Assembly: GCA_905250115.1 (NCBI GenBank) | Contig: CAJNOI010000013.1 | Coordinates: forward strand, 359,788 to 423,787 | Direction: 5' to 3' | From: Adineta steineri | Taxonomy: Eukaryota; Rotifera; Eurotatoria; Adinetida; Adinetidae | DNA: 64,000 bases | Shown here: positions 47,079 through 61,900 of the stretch, one piece after another | How the letters are laid out: each line of letters opens with the position of its first letter | Numbering within the stretch: the stretch's first letter is position 1 | The notes under the pieces: generated by a model | Databases searched by the model: none | Seen by the model: only the letters and a program-made list of their open reading frames with translations | What the model was told of the DNA's origin: nothing | Made by a program: the position numbers and the translations under genes

Positions 47079-49709
47079 TCACTGAAATATTCGATAGGGA
47101 CGATGGCTAAAAGAAAAAGATAAAACATATTATTAATGATATTTATTTAGACCTCAATAGTGACAAGAAGAAGATAAAATTGAATAAAAAAAAAAAAATT
47201 TTCTTTTTTTTAAATAAATCAAAAGCAAAGAAATCAAAATAAGCTCGATATATAAGAAGAAGATCATCGGTTTTCTTTCGTTGCTGTGCAAATTAGTGCA
47301 ATAGATAATTTGGACTGATTAGTGAATCTGAATTTTTTTGTTTCTTACCTACGCGTACCATCAATTACATAAGCTGAAATAATTTACGTAAGCAATTGAT
47401 ATTTAACATATATGAGACTTAAGATTTTCAGTACGATCTCATTCCTAGTTTATTCAGTCTTACTTCCGGTTCCGATCTGTTAAATTGAAGGAATTCCGAT
47501 TGTAATAGATTTAGTTCATCGAATTTAGATAACTATGTTTTTTTTAGTTTATCAAATTATGATTCACTTAGATTTTCAAGTACTGATCTTCACTCTCAAT
47601 TCTATTTCATTCGATTTTTTAATAGTTTTCATGTTTGAAATTTTCTGATTGAAAGGGATCCAATTACTTTGAAATCATATATGCTTTTACTTTCTAAAAC
47701 AACATTTATTTTTGGGTTATTAATTAAGGGTAATACATACCGCCTTCAGCATCAGTAACAATTGTTGGAAAATTCGAGCGTGCACCAGCTCCATTTGTTT
47801 CTTGTTCAATGGTTTTACCTTGTAATTGTTCTCCACATGCAGCACAATAGATACGAAGTGCATAAGCCGGTTCACCATGTTGAAATAAATCAATACCTAA
47901 AATAAGATAGAATTATTCAAAAAAGAAAAGGCAATATTTTATCATACCTCGTAATTCTTCTTCTTTTGATACTTTTAATAAATTAAGAAGTTTAAGTAAG
48001 AGGAAAAGTAAACCAATAAAGAAAGCTGTCCAAGCCATAACAACTGCTGCCGTACATAATGAATTAAGTAATCCCTAAATGATTAATATTATTATTTATT
48101 GAAAATAACAAAAACATCTTTGTTTTTTTCCCTACCCGCCAGCTTTCTCCATAACCAAATCGATAGATAATTGAATTGAATACATCTTCAACAAATTCAC
48201 CATTGACATTTGGTCCAATTGTTCGTCGAAAGATTGGTACAGCAAAAATACCCCATAAACCTCCACCAATATGAACTATAGACAACAAAATAAATATCTA
48301 TATATATATAGTTTCTTATTTTACCAGCAGCTGTTTCAACTGGATCATCAATTTGAATTTTAATTAATAATTTACTCCATAATAAGAAACTTAATGCAGC
48401 AATAAAACCAATAATAACAGCTGACCATGGATTATATGCAACCGCTCCGCCAGCAACCGCAACCATACCAGCAAGAATTGAATTAACTGTTGATAAAAAT
48501 ACACGTCGTTTAAGATGTTTTGGTGATGATTGTATATCTAAATAAAATATATAATAAAAAAAAATATACAATAATTTTCTTTTCATACTTTCAATAATTC
48601 TTTGTAAAAGATAATATGTTCCACCTGATGTTGCTCCTGATAAAAGTGTATTAACAAGTCCATGTCCAACTCGATCACCATAAGCTCGTCCTGTTATACG
48701 ATGATCAGCACCCGAATTGAGTACAAAAAATCCAAATGCAACAAGAATCGCACCAACTGATGTAACCTAATATGTATATATAGATTTATTAATAATGATC
48801 GAATGTTCGATTATTTCATTTACCGGAATACTATGACCGAATAAAGGTAATGTACGTGGTTCAAATCGACCGAAACGTGGACCAAGAAAAATTGTACCAA
48901 TTAAAGCAGCAACACCTGCTGTCAAAAATATTATTGCACTACCGCCATAATCCTTAAAATTTTATAAACATTATAAAATATTCTATCAAAATAAAAATAA
49001 CATACTCGTGCACCAACAACTGCGCCAAGCCAACCATTAGTACCCCACATCCAATGTGCAAGAAATGGATAGACAAATCCTTTGAAAGAAAAAAAAAATT
49101 TCAAAAAACGTTTGAAAATTAATTTAAAAATATTTACCAGACATAATGATTGAAAAAAGTACATAGACTGGTACTCGACAACGTTCAGCAAATGAACTAG
49201 CTGCTATATTTGTAACAAGAAATGCCAACATATAATGGTAAAAATAATGTATATATGGATCTTGATTATTTAATTTATAGATATTATTTGAACTTGTAAA
49301 ATTTTCAACGTTTGGATAACGATCTTTGGCACCAAAACGTTCACTTGCCCAAAAACGTGTACCTAATATAACATTTGCATCGCCACCAAAAGAAAATGCA
49401 TAACCACTTATCCAATAAGCAATTGCCGATGTAACTAAATTAAAATATTTTAAAATAAAATAATTAGTTTTTTGAATATGTAAACATACTAAGAATAAGA
49501 AGAGTTTTAAATAAACTATGACCTGCATTTTGACTTCGAACACCACCTGATTCAATGAGTGTATAACCAAAACTCATTACTATAAAATAAATTAATAATT
49601 ATGTATATATATTTTGTGTTTTGAATAACTTACAAAAAATGATTACACCATTGAACAGAAGAAAGAAACTTTCAACTGCTTGTTGAATTTGTTCATTTGT
49701 TGCTGCCAT
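47079..49709 (-). CDS. Ammonium transporter (AMT/MEP/Rh family, AMT type)
   Basis: Twelve exons predicted: 49709-49634, 49579-49490, 49434-49138, 49079-49006, 48952-48824, 48766-48589, 48537-48325, 48275-48136, 48074-47948, 47896-47741, 47373-47349, 47106-47079; 510 residues. The protein is an eleven-helix channel that moves ammonium/ammonia through the plasma membrane. Family blocks: ESGGVRSQNAGHSLFKT, the FAFSFGGD-like YAFSFGGD, HWMWGTNGWLG (first pore region), RFGRFEPRTLPLFGHSIP, twin-His region VETAAVHIGGGLWG. The C-terminal cytosolic tail is ~85 residues. The end is uncertain: if the donor after 47741 is not used, translation stops at 47724 after GMYYP (about 498 residues). Ammonium transport fits excretion in a small aquatic animal. 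A possible trans-splice acceptor (ATATAG) lies upstream of the start. Confidence 0.92.
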
Positions 49710-52700
49710 AGTTTTAACTATATTATTATTATTATTATTATTATTATCTAGAATAAAGATAGATAAATAAAAGATTCAAGGTTCGTTGTTATTTTTTTGC
49801 GGTCATAAAAAGAAAAGAAAAACTTCTCTACAATTTTCATACTCTTTAGTGATTGATTTTCGACATGTGACGCTCGTTATCCACTAACTGGTAAGACGAT
49901 ATCTCTTCTCACATGGTGCCGCCGATACCGACTGTGAAACAGCATCCTACATATAGTAGCACATTGTATGAAATATGTTATCAATTCTTCTTCTTCTTCT
50001 TTTTTTTTTCGAAATAACATACTTGTACGTGTAAAAATGTCGAAGAAATCTAATTTGTCTTTGTCAATATATATAACACTAGATGTTAAAGTGCTCAATT
50101 GTTTAAAGAACTGTCAAATAAAAGAAAAAAAGCGAGAAATATGCTTACCTTTCGTTTATTAAAAGAAACTGAGTAATATCATCGGCTGATAACTCGAACA
50201 GTTTAACTTTGTTTTAATAGCACGTTAGAGAAGATCTATTTTTTTCCCTTATGTTTCTTGTTTGGGTATATAGCGCCACTGATGATGAGTGAAAAGCACG
50301 AACGAAATGACGTAATTCGATCTTTCAGATTCACTCTCTTTTTTTCTTCTCTTGCATGTTTTATAGAGAGAGCTGGGAATTGTTTGTGAAGCATAGGCAC
50401 ACGATCACAAAACGAACAAGACTGATAATATCGATATCGAGAGAATAAAAACGAGGGTGTACATCCTATTTTTATCGCACTAGAAAACAATATTTTATAC
50501 ATATTTCGAATGCTATATGCTCTCTCTCTCTCTCCCTTTCTCTCTTTCTTCTTATTTCTTGTTTTATGATTATATATACGTACCGTCCGCTTTTTATTCT
50601 CGCCTATGTACACTGATTGCTGCCAATAATATAAATAGCAATATATATGTGTAAGACAAGATGTATTTGATTGACTTATCTTTTGAATATGATCGTGACA
50701 ATAATCAGACGCACTTTCTTATTCTGACAGGGTTGGACAGAGCCTATAGCATATGACTATATGAATCTGAATCTCATTGTAGATGATATCATTAAAAGCT
50801 GTTCGTTCTATCATTTCTCACCATCTTGTCATTAAGGATACGCTCTTATTACTCATTATAAACGAATCATATCGATCGTTATTGTGTAATGAAAAAAAAT
50901 ACCCATTATCATTATTCTAACAATAAACATACTAGAATAATACTTGTCAAAATGAAACTTATTTCTTTATGAAGAATATAAAACGAGTCCTGAAATAGAG
51001 ATTATTCTTTTTTTCAAATAAACATACATAGATATGCGATCGTCCAATTGTAAAATGAGATTTGAAGGGAGGGAATCTTTTTCTTCTGTCTGTCTCTCTC
51101 TCTTTGCTTCTCTCTCTTTCTCTCTCTTGGTTTTTCTCTTTGGATGATGTTGATGATGCATTGATTCATATTCAAAACACGAGATGAATGTTGTTTCCTC
51201 TATCAACCTAATTGTGTCAACACCATTCATTTTTTTTTTCCGCAACTAGTTCTAGCCATCAGTCTCCGATCCAGTCACAGCTCATCGATGACGAGAATAA
51301 ATAGAGAGGGAGTAAAAGAGTTTCTCGTTTTTTGACAAATGAGATTTGGTTTCGGGATATACAGACATACTCTAACCCTCTTTTCCTATGTATGTTGTTC
51401 AATTCAATTCTCTCCAGAGATTTAATTATCATGCAAATGATTTTCCCTCTCTATTCTTCTTTCTTTTTTCTTTTTGTGGTATTGGAAAAATGCCAATAGT
51501 GTCAACATTTTCTATGCTTTGATCTTTCGAGAGCAAAAGAAATAGAGAAAAAAAAATGTTGACTTATTCAGTTACAAATAAAGAAACGAGATAGACTCTC
51601 GTTCTCTCTATATATATAACCAATGATACTATTTAGCAATTCCAATTGAGCTTCTTCATGTTAGTTGTAAGACAAATCCCAATGGAAAAAAATTTCGTAA
51701 TATATGTTTTTTTCTCTATGAACAAAAAAAAAGAAAAAGAAAAAAAAGAATTTACTATACCATGACTTTGTTCAGTGTCATTTTGAGTATAATTTTGTAA
51801 AATTGATGTGTTCAAAATATTACTGATGAAACAGTAAAATTCAACGAAAACAAAAAAATTTATATTCAATATTCGGAAAAGACAAGATAAAATCTCATTA
51901 TTTCGAAAAATTTAACAAAGGTCACGTATTGTAAAGCAAATTATACTTAGAATATTGTGTTTGTATACAGGTGTCGATTGATTGTGAGGGGGAGGAGAAA
52001 CAAAAAAAATGTAGGCAATTATGATGAATGATTGAAACGAAACTCATTCGTACTTGTTAATACTAAGAGTAGTAATTAAATAACACTCACTCCAGTATTA
52101 TTTTTTTATTAAATCTCACGATTGAACAAGCGAAAAAAGTTGATCAAATGACTTGAAGAGTCAAAATGATCTTTCTATTAAAAAAACGAACGTGTTGTTA
52201 TTCGAACAGTTAAAGCTTAACTAATCAGTCAGTAAGTAAAATAGTCTAGTATAGTGGATTGAAATTCAAGAACTATAGTTATTGTCGATTGCATCAATCC
52301 TATTTAGTGTACATCATTTCTAGACATATATATTCTCATATCTATTACTAGATCTTATACATTCGTTCTTTTACTACTAGAGACAAAATCGATAATTATC
52401 AGAACACGATGTTCGCGTGTAAGAAGGTTACTACTGTACTGCATTTTTTCATTCAATATAAGAGCTCTTTATCGCGCTTGTATGCGACTAATCCAATGTT
52501 TACTAGAAGAAGGCGGAGGAGAAGGGAAAAAAAGAGAAAGAGTGAGTGCACCAATGTACAGTCGTTACAATACAATGATAATTCATTGTCGTGTTCGATC
52601 TAAAGAAGAAGCATATGAATCTTCTCCCTCTCTCTCTGTCTTCCTTTTTCTTATTTAGAGAGATAATTGAATGTGCGATGTAGTCGGTGATAGTGGTCAT

Positions 52701-55700
52701 CTGATACATGCACTTTCTCCTTATTTTTCTTCTCCTTTTCAATATAACAGATTAAACAAGTGCTGAAGTCGTCAAAATCGTTTTCATTACCTCGTGTTTT
52801 TTTCTTTATAAATTGATATTGTCGAATTGAATATATATCTATATATCAATTTTCAAGTATCAATGTATAGACAAATTCTCTATAAATAAACGAAACTATA
52901 CCTCGATTGACTTCTATTCATTTCCAATATTTTCTTCTCTTTGTTGTTTCTTCGTCTTCTCTTTTTTTTTCTTTTTTGTTAGTAGTAGTAGCAGTTCAAG
53001 ATAAAATCGATTACATCTTCTCACAAGAAATGATGAATTATTCAAACACTCAATACGCATCATACCCACATATTTACTAAGCAATATAATGATCATGATG
53101 ATTTCCCTGTACAGCTAGAACAAGGGAAATGTTACAATTTTTGGAGACACTAAAACTCTTTACACAATATATATTACATCAACACATATATTTTCAATAT
53201 CTTCTTCCGTTCAAGTCTCTATGGATTTATATATGCAGTGCCAATATATATATATATATTTTTCTATCAAGGGAGATAAAAAAAAAGAACTACGCCGCAG
53301 TCGTTCAAGTTTTTACATACAAAGCTAATCATTTTTTTTTTAGGTGTCGGCCTATTTTATTCAGAGGTCAATATTTGCTAGCGTTTGGATATATGAGAAA
53401 AGAGTGATGTCTATCTATCGATAACTTTGTCTTCTTACCCTATGTTTTGTTATGTCTGTCTGAAGTGATGGCATTCATTTATGTCCGATGATGAGGATAG
53501 AGGGCATCATTCATCTATCTATTCCTTGTTCTTTCTCTCTATCTTGATTTGTTTTATTTATAATAATCACGTCGAACACAAATATAACCAAGAAAGAGAG
53601 ATAGAGGGAGAGAACAGAGCAGATGGGCATTCTGAAAATGGACAATGATGGTTTACTTCTTTTGCATATTCCAATCAATCTTAAGGTTAATCGTCTCCTG
53701 TCGAATATACTTGGTCTGTTATATACCTCGGAGTTATTCGTCTAACTAAAGAACACATGTGTGATTTTGTTGTTGTTGTTGTTGTTGTTGTTAGAGTTCT
53801 TTTTTTGATTGCATGCAAGAGAACAAAAGAAATCAATCTATCATCAAGAATAGTATATATTAATATACATTGAACGATGATGCATCATCATCATCAGCAA
53901 ATTTTTTTTATCAAATATGAAAGTCTTATTATTTTACGAATATATTAGTAAATGAGCTGATCAAATAAATAATTTTATTATTTGTATATTCTATCATTTA
54001 TCGATTTCAAATATCCTTCGAGCACAAAAGTAAATTATATAAATGACTTCTTCTTAGTTTTTTTGCATATATATATATATATATATATACTAGAAAATAA
54101 ACACAATAGAAGAAGAAAAGGAAAACTATAAAAGGAATTGTTTTATTAAAAGAAAGATGATTGATTGTGTCAACAAGACTTTGTAGAAACGAGATGCTAA
54201 TTTTAAGAATAAAGATTTAATACTATTATTCTTTAACAATTCATATTCTAAATGAGCTTGTTGACATATAATTGAGTGGTTTTAATGAACTATTTTCTTT
54301 CAATATTACATTATTTCTAAGTTTCATTTGGATAAAATTTTATACGAAAATTTCAATGAATAATGCAAACAGATGTCGTCTTTAGCTGTAAAATTGATTG
54401 CCCATAAATTCACTTGAAAATATAAGTCTAACGAAAAACAATTGTAGATCTTCATACTGATTTCACTTTACTAATACAGTTCGAATAAACATTGTATTTT
54501 AAATCATAATTTATTTATTATTATCAAGTATTTTTAAAAACCTTGATTTTCCAACATAGATATTTTTAATAATTATTTTTCATAAGAGAGTTTTCTTTCT
54601 ATTAATAACGATAATCATTTAGATCCAATTTCGATAATTTTTATATTCTATAGGAATATAGCACTTTATACTGTAATTAGAAGCCATATTGCTATATGCT
54701 TAAACGGACATTAGATCATATTACACGAGAATATTTATTGTATAGACTTTATAATCTAATTTATCGTTTTTAATTCATGTTGATATAAAAAAAATCTAAT
54801 AATTCGAGAAATTTTTTATTTATTAATGTTTATATAAGAATTAATAATTTTCATTATTCACATGTACGTCATTGGCAGTTTAACAAACATCAAAAACAAT
54901 CTAATAATGTTAATAAACATATTTTACAGTATGTTTTTTTTACTAATCTTATTTATTTTCCGATAATATCCAATAAGAATTATCTACAACAAAAAAAGAA
55001 TCAATTTGTACGTTGGAATTTCTAATTGATTGATTAATGAATTACGTTATATTTACAGTAAAATATCTTGTAAATATTTCGAAGACTTAATGATCTATTT
55101 CATCATTCTTATGGTTTTTTGTGTTATAATAAATGTCATTATTAGTTATATTTAATGGATACCAATCATCATAAATGTCGTTTTCGTCTGTGTCTCTCTC
55201 ATTTTTTATCGACTTTTCATAGATAGTCAATGTATCAAACAATGTTCGACGGAGTTAACATTCATGTTATTTTAGAAACATATTCATATATAAGAATGAC
55301 ATTATATATGATTACTGATGAAGTCAATAAATACTGTTTATTGTTTCCTGATATATATATATATATTAATTAATTGAGCAATTTATTTATGAGTTTGGAT
55401 CGATTGTTTGGCATTAAGTGAATTTATGTCTCTTATGCGCAGATAAACATAGTAAAATAGTGGATGAGCTTGTTGAGACATACTGTCAAATCAAAATGTT
55501 TACAAATGCGTTTTCTATTACTTTATGATAGCAATAGTCTAAATGCCACTCAATATTCTAATGCTTATGCTCTGTTTTTTGTCTATTCTTGCTATTATTT
55601 TCAATCACTCACAGATGCTTAGAAAGTAACTGTTTTAATGCTGATACACGATTGTCATTGTTATTATTGTTGTTAGTGAACTCAGCTGGATTTCTCTATA

Positions 55701-58700
55701 TGTGTGAGTATGGATATGAATGTCATGTTTGTTTCGTTTTGATGAGATCCTTTTTTGCTACATCTTTTTGCGATCTCGTTCTTTTTCTTCTTCTTCTTTT
55801 TTCTCTTTCTCTTTTTTTCTTTTTTGCTTAGTAATATTGTAGTGCATTTCTTATTATTGTCTCTGATGTGTGTGGGGGAGAGCTGTGATCATTGTTATTA
55901 TAGAGATATATAAGTTCGATGATAGATCCAATATTGGTGCTAACATATAAGTATATTATCAATTAAACATGTGTATGTAAAGCAGCAAAACATCGAGACA
56001 TCCTAGTCTCGCCTCGCTTCATCTCATGATAAACCAAGAGTAGATCATGGCATTTATATATTAGAGATGTGCTTTATGTGTAGATATATATACTTGTATA
56101 CAATTATTTTTTTTCTTGATGTCGTTATTATTTCTTTTCGATCCCTTTTCTTGTTCTTTATCTTCTATAGTAACTATAGCTTTCACACGGATGTACGACA
56201 ATCATATATAGAATAAAGCGACGATTGTAATAATGATGATATTCTCAAGAGTAAGTCTGGTTAAGCACATATATAGAACATGCAAATGATCTTGATACTT
56301 GTATGTTTTTTTTATTGATCAGTTTTTAATTTCAATACAACTATATATACATAAATTTATATAATTGTAACGAAATTTTCTTTTTCGGATAGAAATCAAC
56401 AGGAAGAGGGAGAGACAGATAAGCTGGCAAGCAGATCAGCAAGTAGCAGTAGGATTTTTTTTTGATATGAGTGTCAAACAATCAGAAAAGAAAGGGAGAT
56501 GTAATGCAGGAAAAACTCGACAGAATGAAAGAAAGAGAGAACATAATAATTAATTTCCTTTTTTTGAATGACTGAACGACAAGGCAACACCATACTATGA
56601 AGGAAACATGAAGACAAGAAGAAGAAGCAAAAGAAGACGACGACGAGGAAAAGAAGATGAAGGAAAATTCACGAAAAAAAAAGCGTTCAATGAAGGTTCT
56701 GAAGCAGTTTCAATAACAGCGGCAGTGTAATAAGAAAAAAACGAGAGAGGGAGAGAGAGAGACGTCTATTAAGAGAATACAACAACCTCGTGTAGAGAAC
56801 AGCAAACCATCGTCTTTTTTGTAGACATGACAAATAGGTAAGGTGAGCTTCCACTTTATATACGTTTGGTAAAACAGAAAAGAAAAAAAAATCCTTTTAT
56901 ATTGTTAAGGAAATTGGCTATTGTATCATTGCAGAATTCTGGTGTTGTATGCCTTCGTTGTCGACATGTCAAAAAGCTAATTTTGTTTTAGATATGAATA
57001 CGAACTAGTAGTCTCTATATATTAAGCAAAAGAAAAAAGGAATTTTGTCGTTTTAATAAGTTTATCGCATTGTAGTGGTTTTTTCTTAAGAGGCTAGTGC
57101 TCTCGCCGACAACATTTCTGTTGATTATTTAATAGTCGAAAAAAAAAGAATTTGTTATTCTAAAAGATATAGAAACGATGAATCGCGTGGGACAATCAAC
57201 AATAATAATATTGTCATCGTTGTCGTCTTCATCACGCTTTTCAGAAACAAGATTTGTTCGTCTTCGCTTCAATTCTCCCTAATGACTGATGACAGAAAGT
57301 GAATCGGATTCGTTGATCAGATCAGAATACGCGTGACTTCTAATTTTATTAAGTTAGATCTTAATAGCAAGCAATATAAACATGCATTGCATCTATTACA
57401 TAGATTTCATCATGAAATATTCCATCTTACTCATGTTGAAATTCTCGCGACAATAAAGAAGAAAAAAAGAGAGAGAGAGAATGACAAGTAATAGAATATA
57501 TATATTATACATAAGAAGGTAGAATTTATCAAAAGAAAAAACACAACAACAACAGTCTCGCTCATTTTTTACATGTATGACAGAATTATCCTAAAAAATT
57601 CCCCGCCTACATCTAATGTATATATATATATATTCCAAAATCATAAAATGCATTTACTAAAAACTATCTGCTAGTTTTTATTCATTTGCCGTCATCGTTG
57701 TCATTATCAGTTGACGACATGATGAAATTAATCATATTTTACCTCAGGCTATGTCATTCTTTTTTTTTCTTTTTCTCTCTAGTTTTTGTTGAAAATCATT
57801 TATCAATAGATTATGAGAGAAAGTCAAGTTTGCCTTTTGTCATCTTCCTATTGTGCATGTGTCTTCTAATTAGTCGTTAAGAAAACTAACCCGTACGCTA
57901 TCATCTAGTAGTATGCTATTTGTTGTTGTTGTTGTTGTGTCGTCGTGTAATTAATCATAACACGAAATTTATCGTGCCAAGATCTTGTCTACTCTTCTTC
58001 TTCTTTTTTTTTCTTTTTGTCTTCTCAATATTGTGTCAATAGTTATTGATTGCTATAAATACTAACATTGAAACAAAAAAAAAGTGTAAATTTTTTTGTT
58101 TACATTCTAATATTGATATTAAAAGAAAGTGTACCCACTTGATTAACATTTTATTTGTTGTATTCTTATACGAACATTTTTTATTCTATAAGTCTTTATT
58201 TTTTGTATCTTGTATTTTTCTCTTTACGAAGAATAGCAATAAAAAGAAGAAGGCAGGATCAGATCAGACAAAAAGAGAATAATGAGAATTGAGGATATCC
58301 GAGACACGTCTGGTAAAAGTGCAGTAGAAGATGTGCTTATTTTTTTGTTATTTTCCAAAAAAAAATGTGTTCCTTCTTTATATTGATATGTCCTTTCTTG
58401 ACTAAAATAGCTATAGAAAAAAAATTTTCTCGTTTTTTTTTTTTTTTTCTTATTCTTCGCTTTTTTCTTCTTGATCGTCGACATTCCTATTAAGAAGAGA
58501 AAAAAAAACAATTTTTAAAAAAAAATCTTTAACTTGTTTGAGAAAAGCCAACGAGTAAATGGAAAAAGAAATATATATATATATATATTTCTATTTCTAT
58601 TGTCAACTACCATCATTAACAACATATTGGTTAGGGAAAATTATCGGAGAGAAATTGTAAGATTTCCCAGGAGAATTTTTATAGTATTATGTAATAAAGA

Positions 58701-58938
58701 TATATTTAATTTAGATAAACTATATATATATTGATATTGTCTTCATTTTAGATCGCTAAATATTCCAAATGGATTAATGATTAATTTAACTTGTTAGTTT
58801 TCTTTTATCGGCTCGACGTAGATCTTCATAAGATCATTTTGTTATACTATCATGGAACATTATGCTTAGGTGCCTTTTTGTTTGCCGCCGTTGCCATCTA
58901 TTCCATACAGATCATGCAGCAACAACACTTGCACGATC
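49710..58938. other. 9.2-kb region without supported genes upstream of the calcium channel
   Basis: AT-rich, with purine and pyrimidine simple sequence: CT-rich near 50520-50550 and 51090-51130, a (TTG)n microsatellite at 53767-53792, TA runs near 54069-54090, GAA/GAC-rich at 56615-56660. The ammonium transporter and calcium-channel genes diverge here, so both promoters and possibly untranslated exons of the channel lie inside. All frames are short and low-complexity; none resembles a protein family I know. Confidence 0.5.
53767..53792. repeat. (TTG)n microsatellite
   Basis: About eight and a half consecutive TTG units in non-coding sequence. Confidence 0.9.
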
Positions 58939-61900
58939 ATGGATAAAAATCATTTGAAAACTACAATTAATAATAATAATCAAGAACATCCATTATCGCC
59001 AACAATTATCACCATACCAAATAATGATACACGTTTACATGAAACAGATCGTTTTCTACATGAACGTGCATCAACACATGTCCTATCCGATTTACCACGT
59101 TCACGTAATCTTGAAGAAACAGATGAAAATGAATTACCATTTCCAGGTTTTGTTGATCAAGTCTTTTATTGTCTTAAACAAACAACAACACCACGTTATC
59201 AATGTTTACAATTAATAACATCACCATGGTTTGAACGTATAAGTATGTTCGTTATTTTACTTAATTGTATAACACTTGGTATGTATCAACCATGTGAACA
59301 TCATTCTGGTATAGAAGGTGAACAAGGTACAAAAAAATGTGATACAGCACGTTGTATATGGTTACAAGCAACTGATTATTTTATATTTGGATTTTTTACT
59401 ATTGAAATGTGTATTAAAATGACAGCCATGGGTATATTTGGTAAAGGAACTTATTTAGCTGATACATGGAATAGACTAGATTGTTTTATTGTTGTTACTG
59501 GGTAAGTTTCAAGTATAGAAAAATGATTTAGGAAAGAAAAAAGAAAACTTTTTCTTCTAATAAATATTAATTCATGTCATTCTTTTTCATATATGTACGT
59601 AAAAAAGAGAAATAGATATTTTCTTATCATGAAACCTTCATGTCATTTGGACCGGAATGTTCTGTAATCTTAGCCTTTTTGACTATGAATACTTTGTTCT
59701 GCTTTTATATTAATTATTATTCTTTTTTTTTCTGATCATAAAGATAGTAAATGATATATATTTATGTTATGTATTTCCGTTTGTTTCTCCAAAAAAAAAG
59801 AAGAATGTCAGAACAGAAAAAGTCTATTTTAGGTTAAACAGGAAAAGGTTACAACATCAGAAGGTTAATAATTAAATATAATTATTCAAAGCTGGATCAT
59901 CTCTGATGACTTTCTTTTCACTTGTAAAGATTATATTTTACTCAATAAAAAATGACATGTAACGTTTTTTTTTTTGAAAAAAGCAAAAAAAAATCGATAT
60001 GAAACATATTTTACAAGCGAGTAATTCAAATATTTAATTACTAAATACATATCAAAGATCTGCAAATATTATTTAACACATTCTTTTCTTTTCTTTTTTG
60101 CTATACTTGAACATATGAAAACAACACATTCCATCAAGTATCTCATATTGTTGAGTAGATAAACAAATAAATTAAGATCAATTGAGTTTATTTGTAGTTA
60201 TAAACAGTAATATAATTAAAGACTACTCAAGGATATTGTTTTTTTGGTTCTATGGATGTAATTCTAATTAATCTTAATCTATTATTTTAGTTTGATAGAA
60301 TCAGTTATACCAGGTGAAAATGTAAGTTTATCAGCGATACGTACAGTTCGAGTCCTTCGTCCATTACGTGCCATTAATCGTGTACCATCCATGCGTATAC
60401 TTGTCATGTTATTACTTGATACATTACCAATGCTTGGAAATGTTTTACTTCTTTGTTTTTTTGTCTTCTTTATATTTGGTATTATTGGTGTACAATTATG
60501 GAAAGGTTTATTACGTAATCGTTGTTTTCTACAATTAGATCAAACGATTAGACTTGATGAATCAATGTTTGGGTATGTCACAAAAATAAAAATTTTTTTT
60601 TATGTTTTTTTTCGTCGTTAGTGATACACTATTACGACCATTTTATATTCCACTTGATCAAGATTCATTTGTTTGTTCACCTGCTCATTCAAGTGGAATG
60701 ACAAAATGTACAGAAATTCCTAAATTACGAAAAGGAAATATGACATGTGAACTTGATTATCATTCATATACTGAACAATTATCCAGAGATCCATATAAAC
60801 CAGTCAATGGTTGTGTTAATTGGAATCAATATTATAAATTTTGTAATGTTTCTGATAAAAATCCTTATGCCGGTTCGATTAGTTTTGATAATATTGGTTT
60901 AGCATGGGTTGTTATTTTTCAAGTAATAAGACAATTCGTTTTTTTTTGTATATCATCTATCAATTCGTTTTCTATTTAGATAATTAGTCTGGAAAGTTGG
61001 GTTAATATTATGTATTATATTCAAGATGCTCATTCATTTTGGGATTGGATTTATTTTGTTTGTCTTATTGTTATTGGCTCATTTTTCATGATAAATTTAT
61101 GTCTTGTTGTTATTGCAACACAATTTAGCGAAACAAAAAAACGTGAAACAGAACGAATGTTAGCTGAACGAAGACGTTTTTCACGTTCATCAAGTACATT
61201 ATTAAGTGATGAACCAGGTTCATGTTGGGAAGAAACAATCAAATATCTTGAACGTTTATGGAAACATGCATATAAACGTTTAGTTATCGCATGGAAAAAT
61301 TATCGAGAAAAACATCCGAAAGTAAGATGTCTTTTTAATTAATATCAAAGAAAAAAAGATGAGTACATGCTTTCAGAAAAGAAATGAATTATAATAAATT
61401 TTGACAAAGAGCGTTTAGCTAATGTCATTGATGATAATGAAACATTTGTCGACTTGAATTATTTCCAATGAGTTAGTGTCAGTACTCTTATTCAATTGTG
61501 ATTAAAAAAATGTTACTCGTTCTCTTAACGGAAATATTCAATGAATAAGACAAGGCATTCCCTACCTCAAAAAAAATTTCTATTCAGATGTTTTCGGTAT
61601 ATTAAGAGAAACTCTGAAGCTAAATGCTTTGATAATGAGATGATGGATTAACTTACTAGTGCCTACAGCAATTCCGTTATGATTTGAAGCAATTGATGAG
61701 GTTGCTAGCTAACAAGGCTGATGATTGTTATAACTATCTTTAACATCAATAATGTATTTATAAGGCTAGAAGGGAATTCCGATTTTTCAATGAAAAATAA
61801 ATAATTATTATTTCCTGTCTATTAGGATTATATATATTCAATATCTGTACTATAGATTAATTAATAACTGAAATTTTTTGTTTTAATGATTTACTCCAAG

